Origin: Halothece sp. MAG
Lineage (GTDB): Bacteria; Cyanobacteriota; Cyanobacteriia; Cyanobacteriales; Rubidibacteraceae
Direction of reading: 5' to 3'
Length of the DNA: 17,423 bases
NCBI GenBank assembly: GCA_018610095.1
Contig: JAHEOB010000051.1
Location: 1 to 17,423, forward strand
Shown here in pieces: positions 1-7,111 of the stretch. The translations under genes were made by a program, and so were the position numbers. Under the pieces are notes generated by a model. It did not search any database. It was not told the DNA's origin and saw only the letters and a list, made by a program, of their open reading frames with translations. Every line of letters begins with the position of its first letter. The stretch's first letter is position 1.

Positions 1-408
1 ATGATCGAACAATGGTCAAAAGAGTTTTTTGAATTTTGTGAAGCTGTCACTCAAGACGTGGAAGACTTTTGTGAGGAAGTAGAACAATTTAGTAACGATT
101 TTCCTGAATCCCTTGAGGAAGTGCTTGAACAATTAGAAACGACCCTGACACAAGAGTTAGAGATTGTCTGGGAAGAATTGTTTGAGCCTTGGTTGGAAGA
201 GGATGGAATCCCTCAACAGGATTTAGAAGCTGATTTTGGAATCACTCCAACCGTTTATCCTGATGAAACCACTCATCCTGCTTGTCGCGGTTGTCGCCAT
301 TATCATGGTCAAGTTTATGGCGGTCATTTATTGGTGTGTGCCATGCATCCCTACGGTTGGTATGATGAAAATTGTCCTGATTGGGAAGCAGAAGACAATG
401 AGGGTTAA
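1..408 (+). CDS. Acidic conserved hypothetical protein with C-terminal Cys/His motif
   Basis: A 135-residue protein of unknown function. Residues 1-80 are strongly acidic and rich in Glu, Phe and Trp, and probably helical. The C-terminal part holds a compact Cys/His cluster: C95-x2-C98, H100, H102, C113, H116 and C125, around CRGCRHYHG and LLVCAMHPYGW. This looks like a small metal-binding (Zn or Fe-S) knuckle, which is inference from residue spacing. I recall similar tails in uncharacterised cyanobacterial proteins, but no function is known to me. There is no signal peptide or membrane segment, so it is probably cytoplasmic. The ATG is the first base of the window, so an upstream start cannot be excluded. 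Confidence 0.75.
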   Translation: MIEQWSKEFFEFCEAVTQDVEDFCEEVEQFSNDFPESLEEVLEQLETTLTQELEIVWEELFEPWLEEDGIPQQDLEADFGITPTVYPDETTHPACRGCRHYHGQVYGGHLLVCAMHPYGWYDENCPDWEAEDNEG

Positions 409-458
409 ATCTTGACCCGTCAAATACCTAAAAATCCCGTATCAGTGAAGCTTCTAAG

Positions 459-486
459 TTACTATAGCGTTTGTACATTACTATAG
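459..486 (+). promoter_or_regulatory. Direct repeat TTACTATAG x2 upstream of yqeK
   Basis: The 9-mer TTACTATAG occurs at 459-467 and 478-486, spaced 19 bases start to start, 35 bases before the yqeK ATG. The spacing is close to two helical turns, so it could be a paired operator or overlapping -10-like boxes. No convincing -35 element is visible. The functional reading is inference. Confidence 0.25.
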
Positions 487-520
487 ACAAAACGGGTGGG
501 AAACCATTAATAGCAAATAG

Positions 521-1093
521 ATGATTGTTGATCGAGACGCGATAATCCACTGGTTGGAAAATAATGTTCCACCTTCGCGGTTGCAACATATATTAGGGGT
601 GGAACAAATGTCGAAGCAGTTAGCACAAATCCATGGTGCCGATGCAGAAAAAGCGCAAACAGCAGGATTAACTCATGATTTAGCGAAATATTTCCCTGCC
701 GATCAGTTATTAGCAATGGCACAACAGCGGGGGATTGAAATTGATGAAATTTGTGCCGTCCGTCCTCATTTATTACATGCTGAGGTCAGTGCCATTGTGG
801 CAAAAGAAGAATTTCAGATAGAAGATGAAGAAATTTTAAGCGCGATCGCGCAGCATACCCTCGGCGATCGGGAAATGTCGAAACTGAGTTGTATTGTCTT
901 TGTGGCGGATAAACTGGAACCCAATCGCGGTGATAGTGATGACCTCAATGCCATGCGAGAGGTGGCTTGGGAGAATCTCTATCGCAGCGTTTATCAAGTG
1001 TGTGACCTCTCCATTGAAAAACTAATGAGGAAAGGGCATCCCATCCATCCACGGACGGTTGCGGCACGTAATTGGGCAATGAGTAAATGTTAA
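521..1093 (+). CDS. yqeK: HD-domain Ap4A hydrolase YqeK
   Basis: Probable symmetrical bis(5'-nucleosyl)-tetraphosphatase, cleaving the alarmone Ap4A to two ADP in the cytoplasm. The 190 residues match the usual size of the YqeK family. The HD metal-site series is in order: H23, H52-D53 (GLTHDLAKY), H86 (LLHAEVSA), H112 (AQHTLG) and D130 (FVADKLEP). The Fe-binding HD chemistry is known for this family; here I see only the ligands. It precedes rsfS by 111 bases, a gene pairing common in bacteria (yqeK-rsfS). The next two genes follow rsfS very closely, so a four-gene transcript is plausible. The ATG is chosen because the HD domain starts about 20 residues in. Confidence 0.88.
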   Translation: MIVDRDAIIHWLENNVPPSRLQHILGVEQMSKQLAQIHGADAEKAQTAGLTHDLAKYFPADQLLAMAQQRGIEIDEICAVRPHLLHAEVSAIVAKEEFQIEDEEILSAIAQHTLGDREMSKLSCIVFVADKLEPNRGDSDDLNAMREVAWENLYRSVYQVCDLSIEKLMRKGHPIHPRTVAARNWAMSKC

Positions 1094-1204
1094 ATCCTCT
1101 GAACAATTAATTTTTCTTCAGCAATCATTCGCGCTATCTTAGGGGTAGTTTAGTATTGATGATATAGCTTTTAACTTAATTTATTCCTAACTGAATCGTA
1201 TTTC

Positions 1205-1630
1205 ATGACTCAATCGGATCAATTTCATTCTAATCCCTTTTTGAGCAATGGAACTTCTCTCACCGAGGCACAACATCTCGCTTGGACGATTTCAGAATCT
1301 GCCGATAGTCGCAAAGCAAGAGAGATTGTTCTGTTAGAAGTTACGGATGTGTGTTATCTCGCGGATTACTTTATTATCATGACAGGGGATTCTCGCACCC
1401 AACTGAAAGCGATTTCTGATGCTATCCGAGATCAGGTAGAGGAAACGCTTAATTATGAACCAGTGCGGATTGAAGGAGAAAAAGAACGCAACTGGATTTT
1501 ATTAGATTATGGGGATGTCATCACCCATATTATGTTACCTGAGCAGCGAGAATTTTATGATATCGAATCCTTTTGGGGACATGCCAAACGATTTGATTTT
1601 CAAACGCTTCAGCAAACTAGTGCCGGTTAA
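1205..1630 (+). CDS. rsfS: Ribosomal silencing factor RsfS
   Basis: RsfS (RsfA/Iojap/DUF143 family) binds uL14 of the large ribosomal subunit and blocks subunit joining when growth slows. The 141 residues include the family core from about residue 22 to 132: the segment VCYLADYFIIMTG, then a helix with SRTQLKAISDAI, then the strand signature IEGEKERNWILLDYGDVI and HIMLPEQREFYDIE. The N-terminal 20 residues are variable and polar, as in other cyanobacterial members. It lies between yqeK and a CGLD27-family gene that starts only 9 bases after its stop codon, so co-transcription is likely. All core motifs are intact. Confidence 0.92.
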   Translation: MTQSDQFHSNPFLSNGTSLTEAQHLAWTISESADSRKAREIVLLEVTDVCYLADYFIIMTGDSRTQLKAISDAIRDQVEETLNYEPVRIEGEKERNWILLDYGDVITHIMLPEQREFYDIESFWGHAKRFDFQTLQQTSAG

Positions 1631-1639
1631 ATTGTTTCT

Positions 1640-2149
1640 ATGAACGATTTACCCACATCTGAATGTCCAGTTCCTCGGGAACAACAGCCTCTAAATGAGT
1701 ATGAACAATTGAAAGAGGCGTGGCTATTTCGTTGGGTAACGTTAACCCGTGGGCAATATATACGGAAATTGCTTTGGAGTTGGGGATGGGGATGGTTACT
1801 GGCGGGACCACTAACAGCAGCCAGTTTTCCCATCAAAACTGAACCGATTAAGTTTGCCATTTGTGGGTCTTTAGGCGCTGGTTTATTGGTAGTATTGGTG
1901 GTATTTCGACTTTATTTGGGATGGTCTTATATTCGCACCCGTCTCCAAAAAGCGACTATTCCTTATGAAGAGTCAGGCTGGTACGATGGACAAACTTGGG
2001 AAAAACCTCAAGCGGTATTAACTCGTGATCGCCTAGTGGTATCTTATCAATTGTCACCGATTTTTCAGCGTTTACGGATGACTTGTATGATGCTGATAAT
2101 GCTAGGCGCGATCGATGTCCTCGCTTGGCTTCTATTCATCAACCCTTAA
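1640..2149 (+). CDS. CGLD27-family membrane protein
   Basis: A 169-residue protein resembling the CGLD27 family (conserved in the green lineage and diatoms; DUF1230), which occurs in cyanobacteria and plastids. In algae it has been linked to metal homeostasis, but the biochemical role is not known to me. Three hydrophobic stretches are visible at about residues 43-66 (Trp/Gly-rich), 70-95 (FAICGSLGAGLLVVLVVFRL) and 145-167, so it is probably in the thylakoid or plasma membrane. A conserved soluble segment lies between them, including YEESGWYDGQTWEKP and LTRDRLV. It starts 9 bases after rsfS and is followed 12 bases later by the asparaginase gene. The rsfS-CGLD27-asparaginase order supports the family call. 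Confidence 0.8.
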   Translation: MNDLPTSECPVPREQQPLNEYEQLKEAWLFRWVTLTRGQYIRKLLWSWGWGWLLAGPLTAASFPIKTEPIKFAICGSLGAGLLVVLVVFRLYLGWSYIRTRLQKATIPYEESGWYDGQTWEKPQAVLTRDRLVVSYQLSPIFQRLRMTCMMLIMLGAIDVLAWLLFINP

Positions 2150-2161
2150 AGACTTTAATTT

Positions 2162-3112
2162 ATGACCAAAAAACGCACACAAACCCCAGAACTAGAAGTT
2201 CATCTTCTACGAGAAGGAATTGTGGAATCTCGCCATCAAGTTCATGCCCTAGTGTGTGATGAGCGGGGGCGTCTCTTATCGTTTGCGGGTCACTGTGAAA
2301 CCGCTTCTTTTATTCGCTCTGCTTTAAAACCGTTTCAAGCCCTATCTACCGTTACAACAGGGGCTTTAGATCATTTTCAACTGAATGAGACTGATTTGGC
2401 TATTATGTGTAGTTCCCATCAAGGAACAGTGGAACACGCTCGTCAAGTGTTTAAAATTCTTTGGCGAGCTGATATAGAACCCACGGCTTTACAATGTCCG
2501 GTTCCTGTTGGGAAAAATACGCCGCTACAACACAATTGTTCGGGAAAACACGCGGGAATGCTGACGGTTTGTCAACAACAAGGTTGGCCGTTGAATCACT
2601 ATCTTCGCCACAATAGTTCCATTCAAGCCTATATTCTGAAAACAGTGGGGGAATTGCTGCAAATGCCAGGGGCGGAATTTATTGGGGTACAAGATGATTG
2701 TGGTGTCCCCACCTATTTCATGCAACTATCCCAAATGGCAACTTTATATGCCCTGTTATCTGCTGGAAAAACTCTATCGCTAGAACGGGTTAACCGTGCC
2801 ATGACCCATCATCCAGAAATGATTGCAGGGGAAGGGGCGTTTGATACGGAATTGATGACAGCAACCAATGGTGAAGTTGTGAGTAAATCAGGGGCAGAAG
2901 GGGTGCAATGTATTGGTTATGTCGGGGAAGGGATGGGATTGGCAATTAAAGTGTTAGATGGAGCTAAACGGGCGAAATATGCCACTGCAATTCATTTATT
3001 AATGCGTATGGGATGGATTACCCCTAGTATTGCTGATAACCTTGCGGAAAAGTTTATGGTTGTTGCTGAACACAAGCGACTGGAAGTGACGGGAGAGTTA
3101 ACCTTAGTCTGA
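2162..3112 (+). CDS. Asparaginase (PF06089-type)
   Basis: Predicted L-asparaginase of the thermolabile-type family (Pfam Asparaginase_II), converting asparagine to aspartate and ammonia. It is not homologous to E. coli AnsA/AnsB. Visible family motifs are IRSALKPFQAL (about residues 49-60), MCSSHQGTVEHAR, HNCSGKHAGMLTVCQ (about 127-142), GVQDDCGVPTYF (about 177-188) and the late HPEMIAGEGAFDTELM segment. The 316 residues fit the family length. There is no signal peptide, so it should be cytoplasmic. It follows the CGLD27 gene by 12 bases and ends 9 bases inside the convergent DUF4168 gene, leaving no room for a terminator. Catalysis has been shown for few members, so substrate is inferred by family. 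Confidence 0.85.
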   Translation: MTKKRTQTPELEVHLLREGIVESRHQVHALVCDERGRLLSFAGHCETASFIRSALKPFQALSTVTTGALDHFQLNETDLAIMCSSHQGTVEHARQVFKILWRADIEPTALQCPVPVGKNTPLQHNCSGKHAGMLTVCQQQGWPLNHYLRHNSSIQAYILKTVGELLQMPGAEFIGVQDDCGVPTYFMQLSQMATLYALLSAGKTLSLERVNRAMTHHPEMIAGEGAFDTELMTATNGEVVSKSGAEGVQCIGYVGEGMGLAIKVLDGAKRAKYATAIHLLMRMGWITPSIADNLAEKFMVVAEHKRLEVTGELTLV

Positions 3113-3580
3113 TTGTTGCTTTAACAGTTGTTCTTCTACCTGCTGTTTCAGCTTAGAATCTTCTTGCAATTGTTGAGTAAGCTCATTAAATTCCGACACA
3201 CTAAGCCCGTGATTTTCTACAATTTCTCTAGATTGGTTACAATAATCAACGATGCGCGATCGCGCTTTTGAAGGTAAGTCTTGAAAGCTCTCTTCGCGAT
3301 CGCAACTAATATCAGGAACGGTTTCGGTATCTAAAATTTCCTGAATTTCTTGGTAAGTTTCTTGCCGTAAGGGTTCAATTTCTAAGATAGCTTTGGCATA
3401 ACTTTCTATTTTTTCTTGATCATACGCTTGAGCATTTTCTTGAGCATTGGCAATTGGAATTAAGTTAAACCGATGTCCAAACCATCGTTTATTTATGACA
3501 ATGTCGATGCCATTTCCAATTGCTAATAGTGTCATTGTGAGTAGAAGGGTTTTTAGTAATCGATACATTAACAATAACAT
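3104..3580 (-). CDS. Exported DUF4168 protein
   Basis: A 158-residue protein of the cyanobacterial DUF4168 type, function unknown. The N-terminus has a hydrophobic signal-like segment (about residues 5-25, YRLLKTLLLTMTLLAIG) and the mature part probably begins after IANAQ near residue 46. The mature domain is helical and charged, with the family hallmarks SYAKAILEIEPLRQ and later SRIVDYCNQSREIVENHGLS-FNELTQQL. Two Cys (in ISCDREE and VDYCNQ) could form a disulfide in the periplasm, which is inference. The start may instead be the Met at residue 5 (MYRLLK). It converges on and overlaps the asparaginase gene by 9 bases. It is probably a single-gene unit transcribed from the long gap to its right. 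Confidence 0.78.
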   Translation of the reverse strand: MLLLMYRLLKTLLLTMTLLAIGNGIDIVINKRWFGHRFNLIPIANAQENAQAYDQEKIESYAKAILEIEPLRQETYQEIQEILDTETVPDISCDREESFQDLPSKARSRIVDYCNQSREIVENHGLSVSEFNELTQQLQEDSKLKQQVEEQLLKQQSD

Positions 3581-3867
3581 TATTTCAAATTAACGGTAAC
3601 AGAGGTGACTGTACGGAATGAAAACTTGGCTAGAAACAATAGACGAGAAAAGAAATTAGAAAGTTTCCTGACTTAACGAAAAATTTTCTGATGAGCCCCA
3701 TGATAACTTAAAAAAAATAACTGCTTGATAGCCAAACCTAAGGATTACTATCAATAGATTTCAATATCAATTTAATTGGGATAATTAATAACTGAGGATG
3801 TTATAGCAATCAGGATTCAGTTTGACATCTAAGTGAATAGACCCTTAAAAACTTCTCAGGAATAACC
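3581..3867. promoter_or_regulatory. Divergent intergenic region with candidate promoter
   Basis: This AT-rich gap lies between the minus-strand DUF4168 gene and the plus-strand DUF92 gene. A consensus -35 box TTGACA is at 3822-3827, followed after 17 bases by a weak TTAAAA at 3845-3850; this could drive the small ORF and DUF92 gene. No RNA gene, long repeat or other ORF is evident in the rest. Confidence 0.35.
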
Positions 3868-3963
3868 ATGAATCAATCTTTCTATAACTTACAGGAATTT
3901 AAAATGCAATTTCTTATCCAAAAAATACTTGATCACCCTCAATGTTTTCCCTTATCAAGGTAG
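3868..3963 (+). CDS. Possible 31-residue small ORF ahead of DUF92 gene
   Basis: ATG at 3868 to TAG at 3963 encodes 31 residues beginning MNQSFYNLQEFKMQFL. The ATG is preceded by CAGGAATAACC, a plausible Shine-Dalgarno at good spacing, and lies about 18 bases after a possible -10 box. It ends 31 bases before the DUF92 start, so it could be a leader peptide, or just chance in AT-rich DNA. I do not recognise it. Confidence 0.22.
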   Translation: MNQSFYNLQEFKMQFLIQKILDHPQCFPLSR

Positions 3964-3994
3964 GATGCAAGAGACACCGTCAAAAAGATAAGCC

Positions 3995-4762
3995 ATGACT
4001 AATTTAGCTCCAAGTTTAATGCCTTGGTTAGTGGCAGCAGCTCTGAACACGATTTTATTATCCCTTGTCGCGATCGCGCCTAAAAAATTACTCACCCCTG
4101 CAGGAATTGTCAATGCCTGGCTATTGGGCGTTCTCATTTGGGGGATTTTAGGTTGGCAAGGCTACACCATTGTCGGCGTTTACTTTTTGCTAGGTTCAGC
4201 AATTACTCGCATCGGTTTAGCGCAAAAAGAAGCAGCGGGAATTGCAGAAAACCGTTCTGGGGCACGGGGACCGGAAAATGTTTGGGGATCGGCGTTTGTG
4301 GCGACAATTTGTGCCCTAGGTGTGGCTATTAACCAAGGGCTAGAGAATGCAGTTATACCCACTTCGATTTTACTATTAGCTTATGTTGCCAGTTTTAGTA
4401 CCAAGTTATCGGATACCACTGCCAGTGAAGTGGGGAAGGCTTACGGCAAGCGTACCTTTCTAATTAGTAATTTCCAACCGGTTCCCCCCGGTACCGAAGG
4501 CGCTGTTAGTTTAGAAGGAACCTTGGCAGGGGTGGTTGCCTCTGCCGTCATGGCAATGGTGGGTTGGGGCGTGGGATTAATTTCTGTAATGGGCATCATC
4601 TATGCCGTTATTGCAGCATTAATCGCAACTAATTTAGAAAGTTTCATTGGCGCAACGTTGCAAGAAAAATTTGCTTTTTTAACCAATGAAGTCGTGAATG
4701 TTATTAATACTTTAATTGGAGCCGTTTTAGCAAGCGCGATCGCGCTATGGTTGGGAATTTAA
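3995..4762 (+). CDS. DUF92 / VTE6-like membrane protein, probable phytyl-phosphate kinase
   Basis: A 255-residue polytopic membrane protein of the DUF92 (TIGR00297) family. The plant homologue VTE6 phosphorylates phytyl-phosphate to phytyl-diphosphate, recycling chlorophyll-derived phytol for tocopherol synthesis; this role is transferred by family and not visible in the sequence. About six hydrophobic segments are present (near residues 9-27, 36-66, 101-116, 124-136, 176-205, 235-253). Conserved features are the ENRSGARGPENVWGSA loop (about 86-101), TKLSDTTASEVGKAYGKRTFLI (about 136-157) and the VPPGTEGAVSLEGT loop (about 163-176), typical of CDP-alcohol or prenyl-phosphate kinase relatives. 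It overlaps the end of convergent aat by 4 bases. Confidence 0.82.
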   Translation: MTNLAPSLMPWLVAAALNTILLSLVAIAPKKLLTPAGIVNAWLLGVLIWGILGWQGYTIVGVYFLLGSAITRIGLAQKEAAGIAENRSGARGPENVWGSAFVATICALGVAINQGLENAVIPTSILLLAYVASFSTKLSDTTASEVGKAYGKRTFLISNFQPVPPGTEGAVSLEGTLAGVVASAVMAMVGWGVGLISVMGIIYAVIAALIATNLESFIGATLQEKFAFLTNEVVNVINTLIGAVLASAIALWLGI

Positions 4763-5367
4763 TCAAAATAACACGGTTTTTGAATCGCTTGGTGTAACAG
4801 TTTTTTATATTCTTTACGAGGAACTTCATAGGCACCAAAACGAGCTAAGTGGGAATTTTGTAGTTGCGCATCAAACAAAACAAATCCCCGTTTTCGTAAA
4901 TGCTCCACTAATTTCACCAAAGCAACTTTCGAGCCTTCAGAAATGTGATAAAACATTGACTCTCCGATAAATGCGCCACCAATTGCAATACCTAGAACAC
5001 CCCCTGCTAATTGATCCCCTTGCCAAGTTTCAAAACTATGAGCCCAACCCGCTTGATGCAATTGCCAATACACTGCTTTTAGTTCCGGAGAAATCCATGT
5101 CATTTCGCGGTCAGCACATCCCTCACACACGGCTTCAAAGTCTCGATTAATTGCAACCTCAAACCAATTTTGATTCAGGATACGTTGTAACGATTTGGGG
5201 TAACGAAAGTGATGATCTAAGGGAATCAGGGCATGAGAATAACTGGCATACCAACCTAATCCCCCAGTTTCATCCGCCATCAAAAAATTGCCTTGAGCAT
5301 ACCCAGAAATCACCACCGAAACATCAATTTGCATAGATAATGCTTTATCAGCAACATCAACAATCAT
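4759..5367 (-). CDS. aat: Leucyl/phenylalanyl-tRNA--protein transferase
   Basis: Aat transfers Leu or Phe from aminoacyl-tRNA to proteins with N-terminal Arg or Lys, marking them for ClpS/ClpAP in the N-end rule pathway. Family motifs are intact: FEAVCEGCADREMTWIS in the middle, HQAGWAHSFETWQGDQLAGG, then GGAFIGESMFYHISEGSKVAL and LFDAQLQNSHLARFGAYEVPR near the C-terminus. About 190-200 residues is usual for cyanobacterial Aat. The start is uncertain: an upstream in-frame TTG at 5385, ATG at 5367 (used here) and ATG at 5334 (MQIDVSVVISGYAQG) are all possible. The conserved domain begins at IDVSVVISGYAQG, so even the last would give a complete enzyme. It converges with the DUF92 gene. Confidence 0.88.
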   Translation of the reverse strand: MIVDVADKALSMQIDVSVVISGYAQGNFLMADETGGLGWYASYSHALIPLDHHFRYPKSLQRILNQNWFEVAINRDFEAVCEGCADREMTWISPELKAVYWQLHQAGWAHSFETWQGDQLAGGVLGIAIGGAFIGESMFYHISEGSKVALVKLVEHLRKRGFVLFDAQLQNSHLARFGAYEVPRKEYKKLLHQAIQKPCYFD

Positions 5368-5531
5368 TTTAAGATTGCTCGGCAACCCTCTGGAGAATGA
5401 TCGGGGATTTATTTCTCAAACTTTCTAAGTGAATTTCTTGATCCCCCTCGGGGGGTTAGGGATTATGTTAAGAAAATTTATGATCTATCATCGGCTCAAG
5501 AAGATCGAGCATTCTTAACGAGGAGAACTTT

Positions 5532-6134
5532 ATGGGATACGAATTACCGCCACTACCCTACGATTACACTGCTTTAGAACCTGCTATTTCTAAAACCACT
5601 CTAGAATTTCACCATGACAAACACCATGCCGCTTATGTCAAAAAATATAATGCTGCGGTGGAAGGTACGGAGTTTGATAGCAAACCCATTGAAGATGTCA
5701 TTAAAGCCGTTGCTGGTGACGAGAGTAAAACCAGTATTTTTAATCCTGGGGCGCAAGCATGGAATCATACCTTCTATTGGAATTCTATGAAACCCAATGG
5801 TGGCGGAACGCCCACAGGAGAACTTGCCCAAAAAATTGAAGCTGATTTCGGTAGTTTTGACCAATTCCGAGAACAATTTAAAAATACAGCCCTTGCTCAA
5901 TTTGGTAGTGGTTGGGCTTGGCTTGTTTTAGATGGAAATACTTTAAAAGTCACTAAAACGCTGAATGCAGATAATCCTTTAACAGCAGGACAAACGCCCC
6001 TACTAACTATTGATGTTTGGGAGCATGCTTACTATCTAGATTACCAAAATCAACGTGGAACCTATGTTGATGCTTTCCTCGATCAAGTCGTTAATTGGGA
6101 CTTTGCTGCTGAAAATTTTGCGAAAGCAAAATAA
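5532..6134 (+). CDS. sodB: Iron superoxide dismutase
   Basis: Superoxide dismutase converting superoxide to hydrogen peroxide and oxygen in the cytosol. It has 200 residues. The four metal ligands are present: H27 (EFHHDKHH), H79 (QAWNHTFYW), D161 and H165 (TIDVWEHAYYLDY). Q75 in GAQAWNH together with Ala146 in LNADNPL is the iron-type arrangement; manganese enzymes carry the Gln in the C-terminal domain instead. There is no signal peptide. The start is supported by a strong Shine-Dalgarno, GAGGAGA, 6 bases before the ATG. A short G+C palindrome, CCCCCTCGGGGG, lies about 75 bases upstream and a strong hairpin follows the gene, suggesting a monocistronic unit. Confidence 0.97.
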   Translation: MGYELPPLPYDYTALEPAISKTTLEFHHDKHHAAYVKKYNAAVEGTEFDSKPIEDVIKAVAGDESKTSIFNPGAQAWNHTFYWNSMKPNGGGTPTGELAQKIEADFGSFDQFREQFKNTALAQFGSGWAWLVLDGNTLKVTKTLNADNPLTAGQTPLLTIDVWEHAYYLDYQNQRGTYVDAFLDQVVNWDFAAENFAKAK

Positions 6135-6168
6135 GTTAAACGAACTTTGATTTAAATTTATGAGAATA

Positions 6169-6195
6169 GTAGGGTGTTTTCCTGATACACCCTAC
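6169..6195 (+). terminator. Hairpin terminator after sodB
   Basis: A perfect 9-bp inverted repeat, GTAGGGTGT and ACACCCTAC, is separated by a 9-base loop and lies 35 bases after the sodB stop. The sequence that follows is AAAACTTTTCTT, a weak T-rich tail, so it is a plausible but not textbook intrinsic terminator. It could also be a small interspersed repeat. Confidence 0.6.
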
Positions 6196-6225
6196 AAAAC
6201 TTTTCTTCATTGACTCTCATTTAAA

Positions 6226-6459
6226 ATGACAATTATTATTGATCCCGATTATCCCAAAAAGATTCTGTCGTTTCCCTATCGGGGATTTGTAATTGAAATT
6301 AATATTGATGATAAGGAGGATGACAGTATTACTTATTCAACTTGGGTGGGACATAATTATGGTTGGGCAATGGCAACCCCAGCAGCAAATAGTCGTACCG
6401 AAGCCATACGCAAAGGAAAACAATGGGTTGATTTCAAAATTAATGGTACTCGGAATTGA
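6226..6459 (+). CDS. Small hypothetical protein
   Basis: A 77-residue soluble protein, not recognised as a named family. It reads like a small beta-sheet followed by a helix: YRGFVIEINIDDKEDDSITYSTWVG forms alternating strands, and SRTEAIRKGKQWVDFKI forms an amphipathic C-terminal helix. This strand-strand-helix pattern recurs in small uncharacterised cyanobacterial proteins that I recall only vaguely. No membrane segment, signal or metal motif is present. It follows the sodB terminator and is convergent with the DUF4112 gene 36 bases away. An overlapping frame starting at 6293 is also open but lacks protein-like composition. Confidence 0.6.
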   Translation: MTIIIDPDYPKKILSFPYRGFVIEINIDDKEDDSITYSTWVGHNYGWAMATPAANSRTEAIRKGKQWVDFKINGTRN

Positions 6460-6495
6460 TTCACCATCACCTTACTTAGCCCCTTGTGTTTGCCA

Positions 6496-6990
6496 TTAAA
6501 GAAAAGGGCTAGCCTGTATTAGCGAAACAATAATCCAACCACTTAACAGCGTCAATCCTATTAAAAGGGATGCCATTATTACTAACAACATCACTAAAAA
6601 TAACCAGTCTGCTTTTTCACGAGTTTCGGGTGCAGCTAACTGCTTTTCTAAAAGTTCAGTATTTTTAGCATTGGCTTTCCAAACCACATCAAATAAATCA
6701 CCGATCCCTGGAATTAATCCCACAATGGTATCAATAATAACGTTGAGAATCATTCGGAGTAAGGTAAACCGAGAAACACCTAAACGCCCTGCTTCCAAAA
6801 CAATATAGCCTGAGACAAATGCCGTTAAATAATCACCCATCCCAGGGAAAAATCCTAATAAGGGGTCAATGCCAATCCGATAAGATGTTCCAGGAATGGG
6901 AATCGCATTATCCATAAACTGACTAAGGCGCCGAACTCGTTGATAGGCGTTGTTGCTAGTTGAGTGATTATGGGAAAACGGTTGACTCAT
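6496..6990 (-). CDS. DUF4112 membrane protein
   Basis: A 164-residue protein of the DUF4112 type, function unknown. The N-terminal 25 residues are polar (Ser/Asn/His) and cytoplasmic-looking. The family core follows: RVRRLSQFMDNAIPIPGTSYRIGIDPLLGFFPGMGDY, a membrane segment, then the second PGIGDLFDVVWKANAKN repeat of the PG-x-GD motif. The last 40 residues contain a strong hydrophobic helix (LFLVMLLVIMASLLIGLTLLSGWIIV). The two PG(M/I)GD elements are the recognised signature. It is transcribed away from the adjacent tRNA gene. Confidence 0.85.
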   Translation of the reverse strand: MSQPFSHNHSTSNNAYQRVRRLSQFMDNAIPIPGTSYRIGIDPLLGFFPGMGDYLTAFVSGYIVLEAGRLGVSRFTLLRMILNVIIDTIVGLIPGIGDLFDVVWKANAKNTELLEKQLAAPETREKADWLFLVMLLVIMASLLIGLTLLSGWIIVSLIQASPFL

Positions 6991-7028
6991 TTCCGTAAAG
7001 CTCTGATATAATTAAAGCAGACTTTCGT

Positions 7029-7100
7029 GGCGGCATAGCCAAGCGGTAAGGCAGGGGCCTGCAAAGCCTTTATTCCCCAGTTCGAATCTGGGTGCCGCCT
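7029..7100 (+). tRNA. tRNA-Cys (GCA)
   Basis: A complete cloverleaf is readable. The acceptor stem GGCGGCA (7029-7035) pairs with TGCCGCC (7093-7099). The anticodon loop CTGCAAA carries GCA, and the T arm is CCCAG-TTCGAAT-CTGGG. The discriminator base is T, as expected for tRNA-Cys, and CCA is not encoded. It lies alone on the plus strand between two minus-strand genes. Confidence 0.96.
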
Positions 7101-7111
7101 TTGTTAATCTG

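Noticed and set aside
5443..5454. CCCCC-TC-GGGGG palindrome as a terminator for aat or a riboswitch
   Set aside because: It lies outside the aat 3' end, has a 2-base loop and no T tail; more likely a short intergenic repeat.
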